From Candidatus Nitrosopumilus sediminis (GTDB taxonomy: Archaea > Thermoproteota > Nitrososphaeria > Nitrososphaerales > Nitrosopumilaceae): DNA of 64,000 nucleotides. Shown in pieces: positions 53,902 to 59,558 of this stretch. The DNA lies in NCBI RefSeq assembly GCF_000299395.1, contig NC_018656.1, forward strand, positions 1,426,001-1,490,000, given 5' to 3'. Numbering within the stretch: position 1 is the stretch's first letter; each line of letters begins with the position of its first letter. A program made the position numbers and the translations under genes. The notes under the pieces were generated by a model. That model did no database searches. It was not told the origin of the DNA and saw only the letters and a list, made by a program, of their open reading frames with translations.

Positions 53902-54038
53902 AAAATGAAAAAATCGATAATCGTCTTATAAATCATTGAGATATTGAATCAAGTTTGTTCAACATATTTCAGCACAAATTCTCAGATCGGAGTTTTGTTT
54001 TTCCAATTTTTATCATACTGAGACTCAATTCCTATGGA

Positions 54039-54506
54039 TTAATCTTCAACAGGAAGAACTACAAGTTCCCCGCTCATAGTAGGTTGATGAAATGTACAAA
54101 TGTAATTGAAAATTCCACTTTTTGTTGCTGTAAACTCTATTACGATATTTTCTTCAGCATTGATATCTTCATGAATATTGTATGCAGGGTCATTAATTGT
54201 AAAAGTATGATGTTCTTGAGTTTCTACAGGCTCAAGATTGTAAAAATGGATTTTTACTTTATCTCCTTGATTAACAACGATAGTATCCTGAGAAAACATA
54301 TCTGGAGGAATTGCTAAACCTTCTTCCTCGATATTTTCATCAACTCTAGTAAACAAGTATACATCTCTTGTTTTAGGCACATAAGTTTCAGATTCATTGT
54401 AAATTTCGGGTTCTTCAAAAGTAATTGTAATCAAGATTCCAATAAAAGCAAGAACTAACGCAGATATGCTTATTCCCCACAATACACGGTTTGTCATGGT
54501 ACTCAA
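54039..54506 (-). CDS. Membrane-anchored cupredoxin (blue-copper protein)
   Basis: An N-terminal anchor helix (V-L-W-G-I-S-I-S-A-L-V-L-A) leads to a cupredoxin domain with copper ligands His in E-H-H-T-F and Cys-His-Met in Y-I-C-T-F-H-Q-P-T-M. I chose TTG 54506 because its distance to the upstream palindrome (37 bp) equals that of other genes in the group; ATG 54497 is the alternative. Such plastocyanin-like proteins carry electrons in ammonia oxidisers, outside the membrane. Confidence 0.85.
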   Translation of the reverse strand: MSTMTNRVLWGISISALVLAFIGILITITFEEPEIYNESETYVPKTRDVYLFTRVDENIEEEGLAIPPDMFSQDTIVVNQGDKVKIHFYNLEPVETQEHHTFTINDPAYNIHEDINAEENIVIEFTATKSGIFNYICTFHQPTMSGELVVLPVED

Positions 54507-54542
54507 TGTATCAAGTATACAAATGTATATTATAATCTTCAA

Positions 54543-54555
54543 TTAACATAGTTAA
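54543..54555. promoter_or_regulatory. Regulon palindrome, site 1 (TTAACATAGTTAA)
   Basis: Between divergent cupredoxin and zinc-finger genes. On both sides a 7-bp spacer leads to a TATA-like box (TTATAATA on the minus side, TTATATCA on the plus side). It is a one-base variant in the centre. Confidence 0.65.
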
Positions 54556-54595
54556 CCTATCCTTATATCACAATCATCAATTAACTATAACAGAA

Positions 54596-54880
54596 ATGAA
54601 AAATCCCTTTAGTAAAAAAAATAATTGTACTCAATGTGATTCAAAATTTTCAAGTCATGAGGATTTAGTTATACATGTGAGACATGAGCATCACAAAACT
54701 ATTGTAAAATGTCAGAAATGTGGTAAAGAGTTCATACATGAAAAAGACAGATTACACCATACAAGAAAAGAACATGAGGAAGAAATGAGAGAGCGTTCTC
54801 ATAAAAAATCATATCCAGATGAATATAAAACTCAAAACAGAGTGGATAAATTTAGAGCTAGGTTTAGTGACAAACTCTAG
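54596..54880 (+). CDS. C2H2 zinc-finger protein (94 aa)
   Basis: Two classical fingers: C-T-Q-C ... H-V-R-H-E-H (about 11-31) and C-Q-K-C ... H-H-T-R-K-E-H (about 39-60), then a charged tail. Archaeal C2H2 proteins of this kind are likely DNA- or RNA-binding. Driven in the plus direction from site 1 (41 bp). Confidence 0.8.
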   Translation: MKNPFSKKNNCTQCDSKFSSHEDLVIHVRHEHHKTIVKCQKCGKEFIHEKDRLHHTRKEHEEEMRERSHKKSYPDEYKTQNRVDKFRARFSDKL

Positions 54881-54910
54881 TCGTATTTTTTAGAAAGTAA
54901 AAATCTACAA

Positions 54911-54997
54911 CTATCCCAAAATAATAAATCCCAATAGCAGAGCACTACAGATTGCAGTACCAATAGCCATTAGTTTTCTTTGCGAAAGTTTGTTCAA
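54911..54997 (-). CDS. Single-helix membrane micro-protein (28 aa)
   Basis: TTG at 54997, TAG at 54911. A short basic head (N-K-L-S-Q-R-K) and one hydrophobic helix (A-I-G-T-A-I-C-S-A-L-L-L-G-F-I-I-L-G). It starts 15 bp after the cupredoxin stop at 55013 and could be co-expressed, for example as a small partner subunit. Confidence 0.45.
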   Translation of the reverse strand: MNKLSQRKLMAIGTAICSALLLGFIILG

Positions 54998-55012
54998 TGA
55001 TCAATCAAATCT

Positions 55013-55495
55013 TTATTCAGATACGGTAATGGTTCCCTTCATATCAGGATGAATTGAACAATAATAATCAAAAGTACCCAGTTTGTCTGCCACAAACGTA
55101 ATTGATTCTGATTGAAAGTATCCAAGATCTTTTGTATGTACGTTAAATTCATCAATATTCAAATTATGTTTTGATGGATTATTGGGTTGATTTCGGTCTT
55201 CATTGATCAAATGAAGTTGAATAAGGTTATCCTGTGATACAGAAATTGAAGGGGATATGCCTTCTGCAGAGCCTGTGGTCTTTCCTCCTTTAGCATGTTG
55301 ATAATGGTAATTTCCATTTGAGGAAGATACTGCTTTTAAAAATACATTTGATGATGGTGCAAAAACAAGATTATCAGAATTAACAGGACTAAAAGAATTT
55401 AGAGTAACTACACCTATCAAAATAATTACTCCTGCAACAACACTCACTGAGATAATCGTTCCTCGGGATATTTTAGAAGGTTTTTTCTTTTTCAA
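55013..55495 (-). CDS. Membrane-anchored cupredoxin (blue-copper protein), second copy
   Basis: 160 residues with a TTG start at 55495. A basic head, one anchor helix (about 13-32), then a cupredoxin fold with copper ligands His (S-K-H-N-L-N) and Cys-His-Met (Y-Y-C-S-I-H-P-D-M). The start lies 37 bp from palindrome site 2. Function as an electron carrier or copper-dependent enzyme part is inferred. Confidence 0.85.
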   Translation of the reverse strand: MKKKKPSKISRGTIISVSVVAGVIILIGVVTLNSFSPVNSDNLVFAPSSNVFLKAVSSSNGNYHYQHAKGGKTTGSAEGISPSISVSQDNLIQLHLINEDRNQPNNPSKHNLNIDEFNVHTKDLGYFQSESITFVADKLGTFDYYCSIHPDMKGTITVSE

Positions 55496-55531
55496 TAATT
55501 AATAGGCAATTTGTTTGCATATACACAATGA

Positions 55532-55544
55532 TTAACAATGTTAA
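55532..55544. promoter_or_regulatory. Regulon palindrome, site 2 (TTAACAATGTTAA)
   Basis: Midway between the divergent cupredoxin (minus start 37 bp away) and zinc-finger (plus start 36 bp away) genes. TATA-like boxes GTATATGC (minus) and CTAAAAAG (plus) follow 7 bp on each side. Confidence 0.75.
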
Positions 55545-55579
55545 GGAACCGCTAAAAAGAATATTTTCTAAAAAAGATT

Positions 55580-55735
55580 ATGGGATTCACTAAAATTTGT
55601 CCCTTGTGCTCACAGGCTTTTGTGTCACTTGAGACATATATGTCACATATCAAAAACAACCACAGTAAAGAATCTCCTGAAGAATTTGTAAAAAACCATG
55701 GTGAGATAAAATGGTCATTTAGGAATGATAGATAA
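55580..55735 (+). CDS. C2H2 zinc-finger micro-protein (51 aa)
   Basis: One finger, C-P-L-C ... H-I-K-N-N-H (residues 7-28), in a 51-residue protein ending W-S-F-R-N-D-R. First gene on the plus side of site 2; probably leaderless. Part of the regulon's set of tiny zinc proteins. Confidence 0.7.
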   Translation: MGFTKICPLCSQAFVSLETYMSHIKNNHSKESPEEFVKNHGEIKWSFRNDR

Positions 55736-55760
55736 TGTGTGGAAATGAAGGTTTGATGAT

Positions 55761-55850
55761 ATGAGAAAGTGTATAGTTTGTGGTAAAAATTTTGAGCATT
55801 GGTACAATGATGTATGCTCTACAGAATGTTCAAATGAATTAGAAGACTGA
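55761..55850 (+). CDS. Zinc-binding micro-protein (29 aa)
   Basis: ATG at 55761, TGA at 55850. C-I-V-C and C-S-T-E-C (residues 4-7 and 19-23) can form a single zinc knuckle, with H-W-Y-N between. It follows the previous zinc-finger gene by 25 bp and is likely in the same message. Very short, so confidence is limited. Confidence 0.5.
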   Translation: MRKCIVCGKNFEHWYNDVCSTECSNELED

Positions 55851-55906
55851 GATTAATTATGAATTATAGGAAATTCATTCAAAAAAAATATTCTTAAAAT
55901 TTAGCA

Positions 55907-56026
55907 TAATGTAGAAGCCAAAAATGACAGTTTGTATGAAATAGGATGAATTGAACCCTAGGAATCAGCAAGAGGTGTATTCATTCTAGGAATTATGCAT
56001 CGTTGGCTACATTGACTTCTACATTA
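55907..56026 (-). ncRNA. Candidate small RNA A, closed by an 11-bp stem
   Basis: TAATGTAGAAG and CTTCTACATTA, 98 bp apart, pair perfectly. On the minus strand the element begins at the same distance (35 bp) from palindrome site 3 as start codons do elsewhere, with CTAAATATC as TATA box, and it ends near a T-rich stretch. ATG is followed at once by TAG, so it does not encode a peptide from that start. It shares both ends with element B, including a compensating T-A to C-G change. Confidence 0.55.
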
Positions 56027-56060
56027 CAAAGTGTACAATATTTTGATATTTAGTATTCAC

Positions 56061-56073
56061 TTAACATTGTTAA
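56061..56073. promoter_or_regulatory. Regulon palindrome, site 3 (TTAACATTGTTAA)
   Basis: The minus-side promoter (7-bp spacer, CTAAATATC) points at small RNA A. The plus-side promoter (7-bp spacer, CTAAATACT) points at 56107 onward, where a GTG-started 31-codon frame and an 8-bp stem are found. Confidence 0.7.
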
Positions 56074-56109
56074 TTATTATCTAAATACTAGAGTTTGAAA
56101 ATAATTGTG

Positions 56110-56165
56110 GCGAGAACAATTCATCTTGGTAAATATTACTGCTTGTTCATTCAACAAGTTCTCGC
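56110..56165. repeat. Inverted repeat between site 3 and the insertase gene end
   Basis: GCGAGAAC and GTTCTCGC pair over 56 bp, with an inner CTTGTT/AACAAG hairpin. It may be the terminator of the EMC3/YidC-like gene (minus) or part of a short plus-strand transcript from site 3. A 31-codon GTG frame also runs through it. Undecided. Confidence 0.4.
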
Positions 56166-56839
56166 TAAGACATATTCATTGAAGTCTTTGTTAGTTTCAT
56201 AATAATTCCACTAAATGATATGGAAGATAGGAAATACCAAGCCCATAGATATAGAGCATTTTCTTTTCCAAAGCAAATATGTTCAACATCCAAAGCTTGT
56301 TCTGCAGTACATGTGAGTTGAAAGAAATTTCCAGGAATTACATTCAGAGAAATTGGAGAAAATGCAACAGTATAAGAAAATAGTTGTGGCAATACAAGAT
56401 AAAATATCAAAATAAGTGGAACAAAGGTAATCATCATAGGTCGCATGTTCATCTGCATCATCTCCATTGACATTTTGTTCATGTATGATGATTTTTTTCC
56501 TAGCTCTGCAATCTTTGCTTGATCTTTTGCTCTCATTGCAGCCATTCTTTCTTTTTGCCATCCTTTGGTTTCTTTCATAATTCGTTGTAGTTTATCTTGA
56601 TCAACCATCTTCTTTCTAACCATTGAATTGAAAATATTCAAAACAATTCCAAATCCAGTTACTCCAAATAATGATAAAATTGCTCCCTTTACGATTGGAT
56701 CATCGCTTCCTAGTGCCTGCCTATTTTGACTCATAAATGAAAAAATTCCTCCATCATCTCCTTGAAGAAATACATTATCGAGAAAAAACAAGATGAAATT
56801 GTAATCTAAATAATCAATCATACAATACTCATCTCTCAT
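56165..56839 (-). CDS. EMC3/TMCO1-like (DUF106) membrane insertase, YidC superfamily
   Basis: 224 residues. A first helix region, a cytoplasmic helical hairpin (K-L-Q-R-I-M-K-E-T-K-G-W-Q-K-E-R and M-N-K-M-S-M-E-M-M-Q-M-N-M-R-P-M-M) and three further helices are the archaeal DUF106 plan, which inserts membrane proteins. The N-terminal 45 residues look longer than usual for the archaeal family. Second gene after the DUF1059-like gene, 7 bp gap, under site 4. Confidence 0.8.
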   Translation of the reverse strand: MRDEYCMIDYLDYNFILFFLDNVFLQGDDGGIFSFMSQNRQALGSDDPIVKGAILSLFGVTGFGIVLNIFNSMVRKKMVDQDKLQRIMKETKGWQKERMAAMRAKDQAKIAELGKKSSYMNKMSMEMMQMNMRPMMITFVPLILIFYLVLPQLFSYTVAFSPISLNVIPGNFFQLTCTAEQALDVEHICFGKENALYLWAWYFLSSISFSGIIMKLTKTSMNMS

Positions 56840-56846
56840 ATTTGAT

Positions 56847-57008
56847 CTATGATTTTCTCAGAATAAACTGCATCAAAGATTCTTTGGAATAGTCTATCCC
56901 ATGTTCTTCATCAGTGTGTTTGCCAAATTTCTCAAGTACATTCTCTACTTCCCCTTCTACTACAAAATCACACTCAAACCCATAATCATTGCACTTTAGT
57001 TTTACCAA
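56847..57008 (-). CDS. DUF1059-like small protein (53 aa)
   Basis: TTG at 57008, TAG at 56847. L-K-C-N-D-Y-G-F-E-C-D-F then E-E-H-G-I-D-Y-S-K-E-S align with the 63-residue protein at 37590. The start is 38 bp from palindrome site 4. It precedes the insertase gene. The function of the family is not known to me. Confidence 0.7.
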   Translation of the reverse strand: MVKLKCNDYGFECDFVVEGEVENVLEKFGKHTDEEHGIDYSKESLMQFILRKS

Positions 57009-57045
57009 TCATAATTTTCTTAAATTTGCAAGTAATATACTTCAG

Positions 57046-57058
57046 TTAACATTGTTAA
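57046..57058. promoter_or_regulatory. Regulon palindrome, site 4 (TTAACATTGTTAA)
   Basis: Minus side: 7-bp spacer then ATATTACT, start codon of the DUF1059-like gene 38 bp away. The plus side has only a poor box (AATACAAA) and faces the 3' end of small RNA B. Confidence 0.7.
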
Positions 57059-57076
57059 CTCAAATAATACAAAAAA

Positions 57077-57181
57077 TAATGCAGAAGCAGTAGGAAATTA
57101 TCACGTCTTAGGTGTAAATGAAACTAGAATAACAATTCATAGTCATGGATTTCCTCTCTGGAGTGAGTCGCCTCTGCATTA
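57077..57181 (-). ncRNA. Candidate small RNA B, sister of element A
   Basis: TAATGCAGA and TCTGCATTA pair at the ends of a 105-bp element. The ends match element A (5' TAATG-Y-AGA-R-G, 3' GCTTCT-R-CATTAT on the minus strand) with Y-R changing together (T-A in A, C-G in B). The distance to palindrome site 5 is 35 bp, as for element A, with a CTAAATATC box. A T6 run follows the 3' end on the minus strand. A 23-codon frame starts at the ATG and is an alternative reading. Confidence 0.55.
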
Positions 57182-57215
57182 AATCTAATTGAGTTTATTG
57201 ATATTTAGAATATGC

Positions 57216-57228
57216 TTAACAATGTTAA
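57216..57228. promoter_or_regulatory. Regulon palindrome, site 5 (TTAACAATGTTAA)
   Basis: Overlaps the stop codon of the zinc-ribbon gene at 57225. Its minus-side promoter (7-bp spacer, CTAAATATC) points at small RNA B. No plus-side promoter is seen, as that side is coding DNA. Confidence 0.7.
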
Positions 57229-57425
57229 GGGATATTTTTTTTTCTAGATCGTTTATTTCTTGATTTGGTTCTGAGACGTGCACCACAACAAGGACATCCA
57301 AGCTTTGAGGTTTTAACAAAAACTGAACACATTGTACATCTTTTATGTCCTGATTCATAACGTAAAGCAGTAGAAACGGATTCAATTTCCAAGGCATCAC
57401 ATATTCCCTTACAAGAAAAAGTCAT
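57225..57425 (-). CDS. Zinc-ribbon protein (66 aa)
   Basis: C-K-G-I-C (5-9), Y-E-S-G-H-K-R-C-T-M-C, and L-G-C-P-C-C-G-A-R-L-R-T-K-S-R with a basic tail. Paralogue of the zinc ribbons at 35445 and 61119. It starts 2 bp after a 34-residue gene in the same operon, under site 6. The basic tail suggests RNA or DNA contact. Confidence 0.75.
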   Translation of the reverse strand: MTFSCKGICDALEIESVSTALRYESGHKRCTMCSVFVKTSKLGCPCCGARLRTKSRNKRSRKKNIP

Positions 57426-57427
57426 TT

Positions 57428-57532
57428 CTATGAAAATCTACTCCTTCCAATCTGAGACTTTTCCAATCTCCACCAATCTTTATTTTTTTTATCTGCAAGA
57501 TTTTCTTCTTCGCAATCTTCTTGTTTTTTCAT
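57428..57532 (-). CDS. Charged micro-protein (34 aa)
   Basis: ATG at 57532, TAG at 57428. K-K-Q-E-D-C-E-E-E-N, then W-W-R-L-E-K-S-Q-I-G-R-S-R. The start is 36 bp from palindrome site 6 and the zinc-ribbon gene follows after 2 bp, so placement argues that it is real. No family is known. Confidence 0.5.
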   Translation of the reverse strand: MKKQEDCEEENLADKKNKDWWRLEKSQIGRSRFS

Positions 57533-57567
57533 AGAATTACTGATATTGAATTTGTAATAAAACTAAA

Positions 57568-57580
57568 TTAACAATGTTAA
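57568..57580. promoter_or_regulatory. Regulon palindrome, site 6 (TTAACAATGTTAA)
   Basis: Minus side: start codon of the 34-residue gene 36 bp away. Plus side: 7-bp spacer, CTAAATACT box, and a GTG-started frame 37 bp away that runs into the membrane-protein gene. Confidence 0.7.
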
Positions 57581-57616
57581 GTATTTGCTAAATACTATAA
57601 TGAAGCAAATCACATA

Positions 57617-57712
57617 GTGGCATTCAAGAGAAATTTTAATAGTCCTTTAACTTTAATTTGTCTAAAGAGAATGAAAGAAAGTAATTTGGAGATAAGTAAA
57701 TTTGTCCGATAA
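57617..57712 (+). CDS. Possible micro-protein (31 aa) ahead of the membrane-protein gene
   Basis: GTG at 57617, TAA at 57712, basic product (M-A-F-K-R-N-F-N-S-P-L-T-L). It begins at the regulon's standard distance (37 bp) from site 6 and its stop overlaps the TTG start of the next gene. Supported by promoter geometry only. Confidence 0.35.
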   Translation: MAFKRNFNSPLTLICLKRMKESNLEISKFVR

Positions 57713-58070
57713 TAGAAACAACATCCTAAGTTCCATGGATCTTTTTATTGAGAAAATTCAACATCTCAAAGGAATGATGTTGGGAGTTTCGTTTTCAGCC
57801 CTCATTTTAGCTCCTCTAGCAATAGGGATCTCAGCATATCTAATTACACACCCAAAGTTTCTTCTATTAGTTGAAAGTGAAGGAGAATTTGCATTACTCT
57901 TGACAATTTTACTAACTGTGGTGCTAGTTACTTCTGGAATTTGGTTGGTTGCAGGCATACAACAATTCAGATCTCTTAGTTCTTGGAACAAGAGATATTG
58001 TAGTTATTTGAAGAAACGAGAAGATTTGGATAGGAATATTTCTTTAAAATATAATCTAGATGAGGAATAA
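57702..58070 (+). CDS. Two-helix membrane protein (122 aa)
   Basis: TTG start at 57702. Two hydrophobic helices (about 25-47 and 62-85) with charged ends, then a cytoplasmic-looking tail with K-K-R-E-D-L-D-R-N. No known family. It ends directly against the converging winged-helix gene. Confidence 0.6.
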   Translation: MSDNRNNILSSMDLFIEKIQHLKGMMLGVSFSALILAPLAIGISAYLITHPKFLLLVESEGEFALLLTILLTVVLVTSGIWLVAGIQQFRSLSSWNKRYCSYLKKREDLDRNISLKYNLDEE

Positions 58071-58385
58071 TTATTCAAGATTTTCCACATTAGATCTACC
58101 ACTTCTTGGGAATAATTTTTCAAAAGGTTCTATAATTTCATTACAAAAATCTATTCCTTTATGAGTTACCTTAAAGATGGTGATAGTTCTCTTCCCATCA
58201 ACAGTTTCTATTCTTTGTATCATTTCATTTTTTTCAAGATTATCCAAAATTTGTTTGTGTTTTGTAATGTTTAATCCACAAAAACTAAACAATGCAGTCT
58301 GATTAAGTTGACCGTACTCAGATAGAGTCAAAATAATATCTTTTATGATGTAAATTCGTTCACGATATTTTTTTGTAACAGTCAA
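58071..58385 (-). CDS. Winged-helix DNA-binding protein (104 aa)
   Basis: TTG start at 58385. I-I-L-T-L-S-E-Y-G-Q-L-N-Q-T-A-L, I-T-K-H-K-Q-I-L-D-N-L (recognition helix) and T-V-D-G-K-R-T-I-T-I-F-K-V-T (wing) make a compact winged helix as in small archaeal and viral regulators. The start is 53 bp from palindrome site 7, not the usual 36. As the only DNA-binding regulator of classic type in the cluster it is a candidate regulator of the palindromes. Confidence 0.75.
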   Translation of the reverse strand: MTVTKKYRERIYIIKDIILTLSEYGQLNQTALFSFCGLNITKHKQILDNLEKNEMIQRIETVDGKRTITIFKVTHKGIDFCNEIIEPFEKLFPRSGRSNVENLE

Positions 58386-58437
58386 TAATTGAATTAGCCA
58401 TATTTGCTACTTTAACTATTGGGGCAATATAGCACAA

Positions 58438-58450
58438 TTAACAATGTTAA
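58438..58450. promoter_or_regulatory. Regulon palindrome, site 7 (TTAACAATGTTAA)
   Basis: Plus side: 7-bp spacer, ATTATAAC box, ATG of the zinc-finger gene exactly 36 bp away. The minus side faces the winged-helix regulator gene, which may be under its control. Confidence 0.75.
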
Positions 58451-58485
58451 GCAACGCATTATAACAAATAATTGGCATTGTTTGT

Positions 58486-58659
58486 ATGGAATCTAATTTT
58501 TCGTTTGGGAAAATCAGAATAAAAAACATTTTCAAAAAAGGTACTGTGTTTACAAATAAATGTAAAATATGTGGACTAAAATTCACAGATCCTCAAAGAA
58601 CTGAAAAACATATGATTAAAGCACATTCAAAGCCAAAACGTGAAAAACAAAATCACTGA
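58486..58659 (+). CDS. C2H2 zinc-finger micro-protein (57 aa)
   Basis: ATG at 58486, TGA at 58659. One finger C-K-I-C ... H-M-I-K-A-H (residues 26-46) with basic flanks (K-I-R-I-K-N-I-F-K-K and K-P-K-R-E-K). It is first in an operon with the Lrp-type protein that starts 2 bp after its stop. Confidence 0.7.
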   Translation: MESNFSFGKIRIKNIFKKGTVFTNKCKICGLKFTDPQRTEKHMIKAHSKPKREKQNH

Positions 58660-58661
58660 AA

Positions 58662-59195
58662 ATGGCAAAAGCATATGTTCTAATGAATTGTGATTTAGGT
58701 TCAGAAAAAGAGATTATTGCAACACTTGAAAAAATTGAAGGAGTAAAGGAAGTTCATGGTACACTTGGAATGTACGATATTATTGCACAAATAGAATCAG
58801 AAAACGAAGAGAAAATTAGAGAGATAATCACTAAAACCATTCGTAAAATGCCAAAAATTCGTTCTACTATGACCTTGACTCGTTCTGAATCTGAAGAATT
58901 TTTTAAAACATCAGAGAAATTAATTGGAATGATGTTAGGACATAATCTTGCTCAGGCATATGTAGTGATTCACTGTAACAAAGGTGAAGAATATCCTACA
59001 TTAAAGAATCTCAGTCACATACCAGAGGTAAAAGAAGCAGATGTAGTTTTTGGATTTTATGATGTTATCTGTAAAATAGAGGCAACAGATGACAAAACAT
59101 TAGAAGACATAACAACCAAAGCAATACGAAAATTACCTAACATTGAATCCAGTATGACATTAAACATTATCAATGAACAAGACTCTGATAATTAA
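58662..59195 (+). CDS. Double Lrp/AsnC ligand-binding (RAM) domain protein without DNA-binding domain
   Basis: 177 residues, two RAM domains in tandem (about 1-78 and 94-170): A-Y-V-L-M-N-C-D-L-G-S-E-K and A-Y-V-V-I-H-C-N-K-G-E-E, each followed by V-x-x-x-x-G-x-Y-D-[IV]-I-[AC]-x-I-E. It lacks the helix-turn-helix of Lrp. It may sense amino acids and act through a partner such as the coupled zinc-finger protein. Confidence 0.85.
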   Translation: MAKAYVLMNCDLGSEKEIIATLEKIEGVKEVHGTLGMYDIIAQIESENEEKIREIITKTIRKMPKIRSTMTLTRSESEEFFKTSEKLIGMMLGHNLAQAYVVIHCNKGEEYPTLKNLSHIPEVKEADVVFGFYDVICKIEATDDKTLEDITTKAIRKLPNIESSMTLNIINEQDSDN

Positions 59196-59246
59196 AATAT
59201 CAGATGGGTATTTGAGGTATAGAATATATCACAGAATAGATAAATT

Positions 59247-59558
59247 TTGAATCCATTATTTCAACTCAGTACAAGAAGTTATGAAAAAGAAATCCCCATT
59301 GTAAGACAAGCATTAGCAGACTTGGAAACTGAATGCAACATACATAATGGATATAAAATTGGAGATTCATTTGAAAAATTTGGTTGGACATTTTTTAATA
59401 TTCAGATTAGTGAAGAACTAACAAAAATAATTGAAGAGTCAGGAATGATGAAAGGAGCATTAGGGCGTAAAATAGAAGAACAAATGACCAATTTCATGGG
59501 ACATTATCTAGAAACTAAAGGTAGTAAAGTAAGAATAAAAATGATCAATTACGGATAA
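59247..59558 (+). CDS. Hypothetical protein (103 aa)
   Basis: TTG start at 59247. A small alpha/beta cytoplasmic protein with one visible cysteine (E-T-E-C-N-I-H-N) and F-G-W-T-F-F-N-I-Q-I. Not recognised. It converges on the next gene with no gap. Confidence 0.55.
   Translation: MNPLFQLSTRSYEKEIPIVRQALADLETECNIHNGYKIGDSFEKFGWTFFNIQISEELTKIIEESGMMKGALGRKIEEQMTNFMGHYLETKGSKVRIKMINYG

Noticed and set aside
55907-56026. tRNA-like reading of small RNA A (GGGTTCAATTC resembles a T loop)
   Set aside because: No acceptor/anticodon arrangement can be folded around it; only the T-loop-like string matches.
57046-57181. Plus-strand transcription of small RNA B from site 4
   Set aside because: The plus side of site 4 has no good TATA box, the start would fall only about 19 bp away, and no T-run follows in that direction; the minus orientation from site 5 fits all rules.
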